A stretch of 64,000 bases of DNA from Kitagawia praeruptora (taxonomy: Eukaryota > Streptophyta > Magnoliopsida > Apiales > Apiaceae): positions 95,515,001 through 95,579,000 of the forward strand of contig CM075344.1 in assembly GCA_037693485.1 (NCBI GenBank), given 5' to 3'. Positions within the stretch are counted from its first letter, which is position 1, and each line of letters begins with the position of its first letter. This document shows, piece by piece, positions 23,501-34,593 of the stretch. The notes beneath the pieces were generated by a model, which saw only the letters and a program-made list of their open reading frames with translations, did no database searches and was not told the DNA's origin. A program made the position numbers and the translations under genes.

Positions 23501-25422
23501 GTGGTTTACCGAAGTTATAACCAAGTATACCTCTTAGGGGTACTTTCGTACTTAACCATGATTCGAACATTTTTATAAAATCGGAAAACGATCCATTCGA
23601 CATGTGGTCTTCTCCCACACCTTCATTTTTACCTCTAATATTTAATTATTAAGATTCGCCACTGATTTCGCAATATTAAAGGGATCCAATTTCGGTTACG
23701 AACTTTTGATTACGGTTCCGAACCACTTTCACGAATTTAATCATAACTCCTAAACCGTAAGTCCGTTTCATGCGATCTTTATATCAAAACAAAGCTCATA
23801 ACATACTCTAGCTTATCATGGCATAAATAGAAGATAATCAGTGAGTTACATCTACTGTCAAGTTCGTGGTCTTAAGGTTAACGAAATTTCGACATTACGA
23901 CGGCTATAAATCGAACGTTCTAAAAATTATAACAACAATACCAAGCCACACCGGGCACAAATCCAACTTATACACATGTTCATCATCTCAAAAAGTCCAG
24001 AAGCTACTGATCTTAGAATCAAAATCATCATGCTTCTTAAATCAACTAAACCACTTAACTAATCATGCTTATAACATTATCATGAACATACTACTCTAAA
24101 ATCATCAAGAACAAGCATAATCTCAAAGTAAGATCTAGGGTTTTCAAGACTTATACCTTCCTTGGAGTATGATCTAGCCTTACTAAGCTTGGTATGGTCC
24201 TTGGATAGCCTTAAGTTAGCTAAGATCAACCATGAAAACAAGAAAATCAAAGATTAGTTCATGAAAACACTATTCACCCTCCTCTTGAATCATTTTTTTG
24301 AAAATGGAAAAAGAAGAGATTGAAGCTAAGATTTTGAGGAGATCATTTTTATGAATTATAGGACTCACCATAAAAGTTTCAAGATCAAACAATGGTTGGA
24401 AGTGGGATTTCTCCCCTTGAATTAAGAAAAAGCCGAATGTAAAGGAAAGAGAGAGAGTTGGTGTTCTTGCTTGGTTGCTCTTGGATAATGATGCATAAAG
24501 TAATGTTTTTAGATAATATCTCATGTCAAACACCTTTATTAAAGTGATGATGCACTAGATGATGTCTTTAGCAAGCCATGTGTTGATCTTTTGGTGGTTT
24601 AAGTCTAACCAAGTGGTTTGATTGCTAAGTACTTAGTTGATTCCCTTGATTCTAGTTACTCTTGTAACTATGTTGGTTACTAGATATTTTCTAGTGGCTT
24701 GTGGATGACTCTTGCTCCCTCTGCTTGTTCCTTTGTCCGTTTATTGCTTAATTCGTTGATCGTTCGAGGGAATAACTCATTCGTTTCTAATTAGGGTTTT
24801 ACCGAAAACCTTCTTAATATTTCTAATACTATTCTTCATCATTCTTAATACTTCTCGAATTTAAATTCCTTAATTCCCTTTTATAAATCCTTAAGTCTTG
24901 CAGTGTCCAGGGAAATCTCGGAGAAAATAAAAGTGCTCTTTTTCTGAATCCGACAGCTTTTACATACACTTATTTTCCTCCTGGATCACTAATACGAATT
25001 CAGAAATCCGTTCCGAATACCGGGTATAACATTATTATAATAATATTCCAAATTCCACCAAAATCACTATTCATCACTTATTTTTATTTAATTCCTATAA
25101 TTAGGAAAATGAACCTGGTTCACCCTCGAGTGTTCCTTAACCTTTTTACGGAACCGCTGGGCTTATAATAGATATTGATTTGGATGTCATGAGGGTATCT
25201 ATTTCTCTCTAGGGAATCTTATCTTAACTTTCTAGGAGATAGATTATTCTAATCTAAGTTATCACCCAATAGCATCCCTCAGGACATATAACCTTGGAAT
25301 ATATATCCTTCCATTATTCATTCATTAAAGCCAGTATTACATTGTAGTTGTAACCACTATTCCCTCTTACATCAATACATAATAAAAAGTTTTAATTCTA
25401 CCCAAAAATCTGGGTTCTTACA
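20585..25422 (-). repeat. Chromovirus LTR, copy 2 (4838 bp, mosaic)
   Basis: Same ends as copy 1. About the first 3.9 kb carries scattered substitutions and a 16-bp or so length difference near 22416-22432. The last differing base seen is at 24473. Beyond it, copy 2 and the 1.24 kb of interior after it match copy 1 and its interior exactly by eye. Confidence 0.9.
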
Positions 25423-26664
25423 GTCTCCCCTTCTTAAAAGGATTCCGTCCCGGAATCAAGTAGAAGACAATTGGGTACTTGTTGGTTATTTCGCTTTCCA
25501 ATTCTCTGGTCGATCCTTACACATTCCAATCTTTCTAAAGCACATCGTACTGGTGTTACAATACACCCTTTATCCGTTCTACCAATTCTTTGATACTTTC
25601 GCACAACACATTATATGGTATACACTCTTGTCCGGTCTTATACTATTAACCTTATTGGTACGTGCAGTGACTTCGGTATCTTGCAATTCCTGATCGCTTT
25701 AATCTTCGCAATCTCGATGTATATATATTTAGGTGGAAAAATTTATCGAGAGATCACTGTGATCAATGAACATTTGTTATATTGCATAGCTAGTACAGAA
25801 GGGGGCCAACCTTTAGTACTTGACAAGCAATTAAACAATTAATGGCATTCCACTTAGACTCCTATCACACAGACAGAGAGTCACGTAGTGTTACCTCCCC
25901 TCCTTAAAGGGTTGTTCTTCTCAATTTAGAAGAAGATAAATAAGGGAGAAGAAAAGAACGAATTTCAAAGAATCATATAAGAAAGTTTTCATGATTGTCA
26001 AAATATCATACTTAGAATTTACCTCTGAACTATAGAGGTTTATTAGAGAAGAAAAATAATCATATTCATATCAAATTCCACTTTTCGTAATCTCACATAT
26101 CACATGTCCTAGCTGCTCTGTCCATCATTCTATGGACCTATACTCTTGCTTGATATTAGCACCACTTACTTTTTGGAAAATCCTTCAACCTCTCAGGTTA
26201 AATCTTGGATTTCTCGCTTGACATTATTATTACTCACATTTCACGCCCCGAAACTGGCTCTTTCATACTCATAATTCTAACACTATCAGGTTGTCATTCC
26301 GAGAGCTCGTTAAGAAAACCCATTCATCACTCCATTCATAACATTCCTTGCTTCACATTCCATAATTATTTCCCAATCTTTTCTTTATCAATCACATCCT
26401 TCATATTGTCTAATTCTTATTTACTCTTGTTGTTTACTCTATCGTCATCTCAATGTTGAGACACTCGCCACCTTTACTCAATACGTGTTACACGTTTGGG
26501 GTCGAATTTTCCTTTGTTCAACCGTCTAGATTTCACTTTCTCATTCCATGAGTCTCTTTATTTCTCAATCAACTATTCCATATTTCCTCGGATTTTCCAA
26601 CTTAAAAGGAGTCAATTTGTATGTCATTCATGCTCCTAATTCCAACTTTCCGTTTTGGCCAATA
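25423..26664 (-). repeat. Duplicate of the chromovirus interior, truncated
   Basis: Identical by eye to 14893-16134 at a constant offset of 10530. It stops at a ccaata word (26659-26664) shared with position 14736-14741 of the LTR, where the sequence switches to LTR. Confidence 0.92.
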
Positions 26665-26815
26665 GCATCCCTCAGGACATATAACCTTGGAATATATATC
26701 CTTCCATTATCCATTCATTAAAGCCAGTATTACATTGTAGTTGTAACCACTATTCCCTCTTACATCAATACATAATAAAAAGTTTTAATTCTACTCAAAA
26801 ATCTGGGTTCTTACA
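26659..26815 (-). repeat. 157-bp remnant of a third chromovirus LTR
   Basis: Corresponds to 14736-14892. It differs from both other LTR copies at the same two sites (attatCcatt and ctacTcaaa), so it is an independent LTR end and not a copy of copy 2. TSD attag follows. Confidence 0.9.
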
Positions 26816-26820
26816 ATTAG

Positions 26821-27697
26821 TCTCAGGTTCAAATGCCTCAACTCGAGGTGATGCATGCATGATCTCCAGTGGCACAACTGCCTCAGCTCCATAAGCTAGC
26901 AGAAATGGGGTTGCTCCGGTGGTCACCTTACAAGTAGTGCGATAAGCCCAGAGTATAGGTAGCAACTCATCCACCCAAGTGTTCCTTGAGCGTTCGACCC
27001 TTTTCTTTAGTCCATCAAGGATGATCCGATTGGCCACCTCGGCCTGTCCATTTGCTTGCGGGTGTGCTACTGAAGTAAAACGAAGCTCAATAGCGTTTTC
27101 CTCACAGTACTTTTTGAACTCCTCATTGTTGAACTGTGTCCCATTATCCGTCACAAGGATTCGCGGGATCCCATATCTACAAATTATGTTCTCCCAAAAG
27201 AACTGGGCAACTTGTTTGGTGGTTATCTTCGCTAGAGGCTTAGCCTCAATCCACTTGGTGAAGTAGTCAATGACGACTATCAGAAACTTCCTCTGTGCTG
27301 AAGCCATAGGGAAAGGACCTAGTATGTCCATCCCCCACATTGCAAACGGGATGGGAGAATTGATGGATGTTAATATCTCAGGCGGCTGCCTTACAATCGG
27401 AGCGTGCTTCTGGTACCTATCACACCTCTTGACATAATTATGTGCGTCAGCCAGCATCTCTGGCCAATAGAATCCCAGACGAGTTATTTTGTGAGCCAGG
27501 GCCTTGCCCCCCAAGTGCTGCCCACAGATCCCTTCATGAACTTCCTCCAAGGCTTCTCTTGCCTCTTGGGGCCTCAAGCACTTCAAGTAGGGGACGACAA
27601 ACGATCTCTTGTATAGAATGCCTTCAATCAAGGCATATCTCAATGCTCTTACTGACAGTTTTCGTGCCTCCAAGGCATTGTCAGGGAGCCAACCTGT
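26821..27697 (-). pseudogene. Tat integrase, N-terminal and catalytic part
   Basis: Continues the pol frame after one in-frame TAA (27698-27700). The zinc-binding region shows VHEGICGQH and later KRCDRYQKH, where the second cysteine of the usual CxxC is tyrosine. The catalytic core has MDILGPFP, VTDNGTQF and NGQAE. The last Asp and Glu are 35 residues apart, the DDX35E arrangement of retroviral-type integrases. Coding then runs into the chromovirus LTR at 26820; the rest is at 9743-10068. Integrase inserts element cDNA into chromosomes; this copy cannot make a whole one. Confidence 0.92.
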
Positions 27698-30508
27698 TTA
27701 AAGGTGAGCTTTGATAGGATCTATCCAACAGCTTCCTACATCAATTGGTGCTACCAACTTAGAGTTGACAGTCGGGGCCTTCAAGACCTGAAAGTAAACA
27801 CTCCCTGCATAATTTTCTATCTCAGAAGAAGCAAACTTAGAGAGGGCATCGGCCTTAACGTTCTCTTCTCTTGGAATGTGCTCCACATAACATTCTTCAA
27901 ATTGAGTCATGACAGCTTTCACAATTCGCAAATATTTTGCCATAGTTTCATCCTTGGCCTCAAATTCACCGTTCACTTGCGAGACTACCAATCTTGAATC
28001 CCCACAGACTTTGAGATTCTTGACCCTCATGATTCTGGCCAAGCCTAAACCGGCTATCAAGGCTTCATACTCAGCTTCATTGTTGGTTGTCGAAAAGTCC
28101 AACTTAAAAGCATATTCGACTGTGAACCCATCGGGGCTTTGCAAAACTAAACCTACACCACTGGATTTTGTTTTTGATGCTCCATCAAAATAGATCACCC
28201 AATACTCCTTCAGATCAGGTACAAGTTCTTCATCTTTATTCTCACATTCTTGGTTGGGTACTATCTCCTGCCCCCCGACTTCTTGGTTGCTAAAGGTACA
28301 TTCAACCAGGAAGTCAGCCAATGCTTGAGCCTTAATGACTGTCCGAGGCTTGTACGTTATGTCAAATTCTCCAAGCTCAATTGCCCATTTGATCAATCTT
28401 CTACTAGCTTTCGGGCTATGCAATATGCTTCTCAACTGCTGGTCTGTCAAGACTTCGATCTTGTGTACCTGGAAGTATGGTCGTAGCTTCCTCGAGGCTG
28501 TTATTAATGCCAAGGCAAACTTCTCAATGGGAGAGTAATTCAACTCAGCCCCATGCAACACCTTGCTCACATAATAGATGGGTTTCTGAACCTTCTTCTC
28601 TTCTCGAACAAGAACAGCACTCAATGCTTGTTCAGATACCGCCAGGTATAGATAAAGAGTCTCCTCAGGACTAGGTTTGGCCAACAACGGGGCTTCAGCC
28701 ATGTATTTCTTCAACTGTTCAAAGGCCTCTTGGTTCTCTGTGGTCCACTCAAAATTTTTCACCTTCTTCAATGCCTGAAAGAAAGGCAAACACTTGTCAC
28801 CAGACTTGGAGATGAATCTCCCTAGGGCCGCAACTCGGCCAGTTAGCTTCTGTACATCCCGTATAGAGCGGGGTGGCTCCATATCCAGAATTGCCTTGAT
28901 CTTGTCCGGGTTGGCTTCTGTGCCTCTCTTGGAAACCATCAATCCCAAAAATTTTCCTGATCCAACACCAGAAGCACACTTGGCTGGATTCAACATCATC
29001 TTGTGGTGCCTCAGCACTTCGAATGCCTCTCCGAGGTGCTTGATATGGTCAGCCTTGAGTAGGCTTTTGACTAACATGTCATCAACATAGACCTCCATGG
29101 TTTTTCCAATCAAATGGGCGAATATCTTATTCACCAATCGTTGGTAGGTAGCTCCTGCATTCTTTAGACCAAAAGCCATAACAAGATAACATAAAACACC
29201 AAAGTCAGTTACGAAAGATACCTTTGGGATGTCATCCTTGTGCATCTTAATTTGATTATAACCACTGAAACCATCCATGAAACTCAACATCTCATGCCCA
29301 GTTGTGGCATCTATCAGGGTGTCAATCCTTGGCAGAGGGAAGCAATCCTTTGGGCATGCGTCATTTAAATCAGTGAAGTCGATACACATTCTACATTTTC
29401 TATTTGCTTTCTTGACCATGACGGGATTAGCCAACCATTCGGGGAACTGAATCTCTTCAATAAAACTAGCTTCCAAAAGCTTGTCAACTTCTTGCTTAAT
29501 GGCCTCCTGCCTCTCAGGAGCAAAGTTCCTCTTTTTTTGCTTTATTGTCTTCCGTTTGGGATCAATATTCAGTTTATGAGTTATGAGTTGGGAATCAATC
29601 CCTGGCATGTCTGCAGCTGTCCAAGCAAACACATCACTATTCTCTTGTAAGAATGCTATCAACTCTCCCTTAAGAGGTTCCTGTAGAGAAGCTCCTATAT
29701 AGGTAACCTTCTTTGGGTCGCCCAGCTCTAGAGGAATAGGGATCAGATCCTCTGCTGGCTTTCCTCGATGTTCATCGTCTCCACGGACATCCATGTCTTC
29801 AGTTGGGAGTACTTGCCCCCCGACTCCATCAGCTCTCAATGCAGATACATAACAACTTCTTGCCATCTTCTGATCACCTTTTTGTTCTCCGACCCCATTC
29901 CGGGTTGGAAACTTAATCTTCATGTGGTAAGTGGAGGCAACAGCCTTGAACGCATGAAGTCCAGTCCTTCCCAGGATTGCATTATAGGTCGAGGCTGCCT
30001 TGATTACCAGAAAATTCAACATCTGAGTAGCTTCCTTAGGTTCTTGTCCAATGGTCATGGGCAACTGAATAGTACCCTTGACCTTGGACTCAACTCCATT
30101 GAATCCGTAGATGGGCATGTTGGTCGGGGTCAACTGAGAATCAGTGTATCCCATCTTTACAAAAGCATCATGAAACAAAATATCAACAGAAGCTCCATTG
30201 TCTATCAAGACTCGTTTCACTTCCGAATTCCCAATCACAGGGGTTATGACCAACGGGTCGTCATGGGGGAACTTCACCTCTTCAAGATCAGAATCATCAA
30301 AACCAATCACTGTTTCAGTCCTAGCACGTTTTGGGGCCTCTCTCACGATGTGCATCACCTCTCTGGCATACACTTTTCGAGAGTTTCGAGTTGTACCGGC
30401 CGCTGTCGGGCCTCCCCAAATCATGTTGATAACTGGCCCTCGGGGCTGTGGGTTACGATCACGATCGTTATCCCTTCTATCATTATCTCTCCTTTCGTAA
30501 TCCCTCAT
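27698..30508 (-). CDS. pol: Tat-type pol: protease, RT and two RNase H domains
   Basis: Uninterrupted 936-residue frame, ATG at 30508. The aspartic protease motif LIDNGASVDIL is near residue 103. RT follows from about 330, with FMDGFSGYNQI (about 410) and the catalytic YVDDML (about 474). A first RNase H-like domain lies at about 615-735. A second, separate RNase H lies at about 770-890, with YFDGASK, EAEYEAL and GDSRLVVSQ supplying the acidic residues. The extra RNase H is a known hallmark of the Tat branch, where the first domain is usually degenerate. The frame stops at TAA 27698-27700, before integrase; in a working element pol would read through. The upstream stop at 30509-30511 is in the same frame and may be a real gag stop or damage. 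Confidence 0.93.
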   Translation of the reverse strand: MRDYERRDNDRRDNDRDRNPQPRGPVINMIWGGPTAAGTTRNSRKVYAREVMHIVREAPKRARTETVIGFDDSDLEEVKFPHDDPLVITPVIGNSEVKRVLIDNGASVDILFHDAFVKMGYTDSQLTPTNMPIYGFNGVESKVKGTIQLPMTIGQEPKEATQMLNFLVIKAASTYNAILGRTGLHAFKAVASTYHMKIKFPTRNGVGEQKGDQKMARSCYVSALRADGVGGQVLPTEDMDVRGDDEHRGKPAEDLIPIPLELGDPKKVTYIGASLQEPLKGELIAFLQENSDVFAWTAADMPGIDSQLITHKLNIDPKRKTIKQKKRNFAPERQEAIKQEVDKLLEASFIEEIQFPEWLANPVMVKKANRKCRMCIDFTDLNDACPKDCFPLPRIDTLIDATTGHEMLSFMDGFSGYNQIKMHKDDIPKVSFVTDFGVLCYLVMAFGLKNAGATYQRLVNKIFAHLIGKTMEVYVDDMLVKSLLKADHIKHLGEAFEVLRHHKMMLNPAKCASGVGSGKFLGLMVSKRGTEANPDKIKAILDMEPPRSIRDVQKLTGRVAALGRFISKSGDKCLPFFQALKKVKNFEWTTENQEAFEQLKKYMAEAPLLAKPSPEETLYLYLAVSEQALSAVLVREEKKVQKPIYYVSKVLHGAELNYSPIEKFALALITASRKLRPYFQVHKIEVLTDQQLRSILHSPKASRRLIKWAIELGEFDITYKPRTVIKAQALADFLVECTFSNQEVGGQEIVPNQECENKDEELVPDLKEYWVIYFDGASKTKSSGVGLVLQSPDGFTVEYAFKLDFSTTNNEAEYEALIAGLGLARIMRVKNLKVCGDSRLVVSQVNGEFEAKDETMAKYLRIVKAVMTQFEECYVEHIPREENVKADALSKFASSEIENYAGSVYFQVLKAPTVNSKLVAPIDVGSCWIDPIKAHL

Positions 30509-32187
30509 TTAGGTTCCACGATCCTCACCCTTAGTGAATTTGTTCAATTTTCCTTTACGGATTAAGAACTCAATCTCATCCTTCAATTGCCTACAATCAT
30601 CTGTATCATGCCCCACATCTCGGTGGAACCTGCAGTATTGGCCCTTGTCTCTCTTTGCGGGGTCACCCTTTAGTGGCTTCGGCCATCGAAAGTATTTATC
30701 CTTCTCTATCTCTAACAAGATTTGACTACTAGGAGCATTCAACCTTGCATAATCAGAAAATCTCGGTCCAAAATTCTTCTTTGGTGGTGAGTCGGAGTCT
30801 TTGCTAGTACGGGGATACTTGCCCTAGCATTATACTCCTGATCCTGCTTTCTCTTCTTTGTATCATTGTTACCTCGGCCATTGCTTACTACGGCCTCCTT
30901 CTTTATACTATCCTCAGCCTTGGTATACTTGTCAGCCCTTCGCTGGAGCTCAGCCATATTCTCGGGAGGATGCTTCGCCAATGACCTTTTAAAGTATAGG
31001 TCGGTGGTGCCATGCTCCAGGGCTACCATTGCCACCTTATTTTCCAGATCAGTGATGTTCAAAGTCTCCTTGGTGAACCTCTTAAGATAGTCTCTCAGAT
31101 TTTCGTTCTTCCCTTGTACCACATACATAAGGGATGTAGAACTTTTCTCATGAACTCTTCCGCTGATAAACTGACTAACGAAAGCAGCACTTAACTCCTT
31201 AAAGGAGCCAATTGAGTTTGCAGGCAGCCGGCTATACCATCTTTGAGCCATACCCGACAGAGTTTGAGGGAATGCCCAGCGCTTCAAAGCGTCACTTGCA
31301 GGCTGCAACAGCAGTGCGTTTGAGAATGTCCTAACGTGGTTTGCGGGATCAACCGTTCCATCATAAGCTTTAATTGTCGGCATCTTAAACTTCTTTGAGA
31401 TACGAGCATTCATCACCTCCTCAGTAAACGGGGTGTGGGATCATCAGGATCCCCAAGTGGCATCAGATCCTTGGGGTTGCTCTTGGGGGTTTCCACCCTC
31501 GTTGTTTTTCCAGTTGGGGCATCAGCCCTTCTTTGCCTTCTTGAAGGCCTCTCCAGATCTATAAAGGGAATCGGTCCTGATGTTGGAGGAGGTTGAGTCT
31601 GATTTAACCTAGCTTGTTCTCTTGCCATATCTTCCTTTAATCTTAAGATCTCAGCTTCATGAGCCTTGATCCTTTCCGCAGTTGTGACGGGGGTTCATCA
31701 TAGATAGTTTGATGACTCCTCCGGGGTTCTCTGCTAGCACGTCGCCTTCTTGGGGATTCTTCACGATAATCATCATCAAAAGACGATTCATCAGTATAGG
31801 GACCAGAGTAGTCACGGTACTCTCGATCTCGGATATGCAGGGCATGACCACTTGATCCAGCTCCTTGAGTAGGAGGGTAGTTAGGCAGCCCATACATCGG
31901 TTGGTATTCATGGGGAGATCCGTAGTGTGGATCTGGACCCCTTGTGGAGGGTTGTTGGGATCTACAATCAAGGGAGAAACCACCATCTGAAGGGGATTAG
32001 TCCCTGGATTTGTGTGGACGATCGGAGGTAGCGTACTCTCAACATGGGAAGTCGTCCCTAGGGGTTGAGAAACTTGATGTTGAACGATCGTCCCGGTCAT
32101 TGGGGGCACCGGATCCGTGGTGGGCGGAGCAGAGCTGAGAGGAATAGGATCGGTGGTAGTCAACGTTGTTCTTCGTGTTTGAACCAT
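30509..32187 (-). pseudogene. gag: Tat-type gag, four frameshifts
   Basis: Starts at ATG 32187, 13 bp past the primer site. Frame changes occur at a C4 run near 31938-31941, a G5 run near 31689-31693, near 31430-31445 and near 30822. The capsid-like retrotransposon gag domain lies at about 31350-30950 (DPANHVRTF, QRWYSRLP, SFVSQF-like pattern). A zinc-knuckle-like CRFHRDVGHDTDDC is near 30640, the form typical of Tat and Athila elements. Gag forms the particle and binds RNA. Homopolymer slips account for at least two of the breaks. Confidence 0.85.
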
Positions 32188-32200
32188 GGTTGATGTCTCT

Positions 32201-32218
32201 TTCCCACAGACGGCGCCA
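32201..32218 (-). other. Primer binding site of the Tat-type element
   Basis: The minus strand reads TGGCGCCGTCTGTGGGAA, two bases after the 5' LTR. It begins TGG, complementary to the tRNA CCA end. The GGCGCC start is frequent in Tat/Athila relatives; the exact tRNA is not verified here. Confidence 0.8.
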
Positions 32219-32220
32219 AA

Positions 32221-32714
32221 TGTTGTGGAATAAAAACTAGGTTACGATTTGTATTTAATGCTAGGGTTGGTGAGCTTCGAGCTTTAATGGCTGTTTCCGT
32301 GTTCGGGACTAATCGGTCCTCACAGAGTACCTACGTATCTCGTATTGAGAATCAAGCCAAGACGTAGTTCTGAGAATAAGGGGTCAGACCCTTTATATAG
32401 GCTGAGAAGCCTTAGAATCGTAGTAGGGTTAGGTGACTTGGTGGGCAAGTCACCGCCTAGAAGAAGGTTCCAGATCCTAGTATGTAGGAACCAGTTTCCA
32501 TGTTGAAATATGTATCTTGGAGGCTAAGTCAGGCAAGAGTAATATCCTTGTTTGACTCTTATTGCTGAGCTGGTTATTACCCTTAATATTAATTACGAAA
32601 TTAATATTATAAATAGGGTTTGGGCCCACCTGGTGGGCCCCACGTTTGGACCATTCTAGGTCTAATTAATGCCACATTAAATGTGTCTTTAGGGCTTACT
32701 TTTAGCCCATATCA
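32221..32714 (-). repeat. 5' LTR of the Tat-type element
   Basis: 494 bp, paired with 5311-5804. A minus-strand TATA (complement of 32391-32400) marks the gag-pol promoter. TSD gtatg (32715-32719) follows. Confidence 0.95.
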
Positions 32715-32719
32715 GTATG

Positions 32720-33743
32720 TAACATATGTAAATTTTAAAATAATAAAATTTATTAAAATAAATTAAAATTTTATATTAAATGAAATAATTAATATATTAA
32801 TTCATAATAATAATATATGATAGCTGTGTTTTGCACGGGTTATACGCTAGTATATATATATATATATATATACACACAAAATTCGGGATCTTAAGACACT
32901 GTACATATCAGTTACCTTCGAGTTTCATTAGTCTTACACAAAGTAAAACTCGTATATTGATGTTTAAAAATTATGTGAAATTGGTATATCACTACTTAGG
33001 TATTATAGTAGTGTGTGCGCGCGTACAACATGATACAAAAATAAAGTGCGAGAGATTAAAGATATCAAAACCCCTCGACACTGTTTTTACCTGATTCAAT
33101 TTGCATATGAAAATTATTATTTTTAATTTTTATCTTTTTATTAGCCAATCTATAAATTGTCCGATGCTAATACAATTAACCGATATAACGCAAATATACT
33201 TAATACAGAATATTATACTGATATCAATTAAAAATATATTATTCACTTCATTTCTCTTTTTTATATTAATTTAACCATACACGTATTCTGGTCATTCGAC
33301 TAATAATATAAATATAATAATAAAAAGAGAGAAATATTGTTATAATTTGTTAAGAGAATACAACATAATAGTTATTAATTTAGTTAAAAAATTTCAAAAT
33401 ATAACTAAAAGGTGTTATGGTTATTTAAAAGGTATGGGCTCATTTATAATGTTAAACATATTTATTTTTCAAATTTACTCTATATAAGGATATATTGGTC
33501 AAAATTATGTATTCGAGGACAATTTTATATCTATCCATTTATATTTTCTCTCACTGACAAACATTTTTTACATTATTAGAGAAAAATATTCCAATGTTTT
33601 TGTCCCTAATAAATTATAAAAAAACATGAATTTAATTTTTTTGAGTATGTGAGTGTCATGGGTTTAATTCCCCTTAAAATCAAAATTATAATTGTAGCCA
33701 ATGGATAAGTTATAAAATAAATATTACATAGATAGCGATAAGT
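32720..33743. other. AT-rich spacer with a short TA microsatellite
   Basis: No coding signal. A (TA)n run lies at 32850-32872, just after a ttgcacgggttatacgctag motif like those found in decayed plant repeats. Confidence 0.5.
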
Positions 33744-33960
33744 GAGTTATTCGAGCATATAGTCAATGATTTTAAAATGTGTTACAAAATGTGATTTTGT
33801 TTAGTGGTTGTATATGTGATAATAAATTAATATTGTAGAGAATGTAGTTAGGAGTTATTCAAGCATGTAGTTAATGATTTTAAAATGCGTCACTAAAAAG
33901 GATTTGGTGTAGTGGTTGTACATGGGAACATAAAGTTATAGGTATATGAAGGTTATAGGT
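33744..33960. repeat. Tandem duplication, two diverged copies of about 108 bp
   Basis: Copies start at 33744 (gagttattcgagcatatag) and 33852 (gagttattcaagcatgtag) and share tgattttaaaatg and tagtggttgta blocks. Confidence 0.7.
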
Positions 33961-34585
33961 TCGATTCTTATTAATTCAATCTTCTTAACATTAATATATA
34001 CTTAAGGGTATATTTGTAATTTAGTAAATAGACTCAAAGCCCATGTTAACATACAATAAATATAATGGATGGATGGATGGATAAGAAAGAAAAATTGGTG
34101 GGAGGGTGTCCGGTAAATAGAACTCTTTTAACAAAAAATAGTGTATCGTAAAGCTTTTATGTAATCATTCTATAGTTTTTCACTAAGCATGTAACTTTTT
34201 TTTTTTACAAGGTCACTAAGCATGCAACTTTAAACATCTTAAGTTAGGAGTTATTCTCTAAACTTAAGATATTTATATATTTTAAGAGTTGCATTTGACC
34301 AATAATTGTTTACGATCTACGTTTATTTGGAGTAGATAGTTAAATGATTCTATATATTTATTTTTTAATAAGAATTACGAACTGTATGTTATAACAATTG
34401 TTTAGTACGTAGTAGCTAGGATCATTAAATCATACTACTTACACTTTCCTGTATGAAAAATATAAATATGAGATTCACCAAATATTTTGATTTTATGCCC
34501 AAGTTGTTTCATAAAATACAACTATATATACAAGCACATAGTAATCTGATAAGGAAATAAGCGAAACTCGAACTTGGAAGAATCA
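33961..34585. other. AT-rich spacer
   Basis: No coding signal. Contains a short tggatggatgga run near 34066-34082. Confidence 0.5.
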
Positions 34586-34593
34586 ATGGGAAG

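Larger units (their letters stand above)
10069..26815 (-). mobile_element. Chromovirus (Tekay/Del-type) insertion in a recombinant tandem form
   Basis: Flanked by TSD attag (10064-10068 and 26816-26820), with ends TGTAACACCCCC and GGGTTCTTACA. The order is LTR (10069-14892), internal (14893-20584), LTR (20585-25422), internal copy (25423-26664) and a 157-bp LTR remnant (26659-26815; six bases shared at the junction). One outer TSD pair means a single insertion that was rearranged in place. Orientation is minus: the primer site is left of 20585 and the polypurine tract right of 14892. Confidence 0.92.
5311..32714 (-). mobile_element. Tat-type Ty3/gypsy LTR retrotransposon, with nested insertion
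   Basis: Two 494-bp LTRs in direct orientation bound this element, with 5-bp TSD gtatg at 5306-5310 and 32715-32719. On the minus strand the order is 5' LTR (32221-32714), primer site, gag, protease-RT-RNase H-second RNase H, integrase, a long 3' untranslated region holding an opposite-strand gene and tandem repeats, then the 3' LTR (5311-5804). Dual RNase H plus an extra gene between integrase and 3' LTR point to the Tat/Ogre/Retand branch. Removing the 10069-26815 insertion leaves about 10.7 kb. LTRs differ at about nine positions by eye. Confidence 0.95.

Noticed and set aside
29768..30565. 265-codon plus-strand frame
   Set aside because: It lies antisense to protease and gag and has no recognisable domain; shadow of the pol frame.
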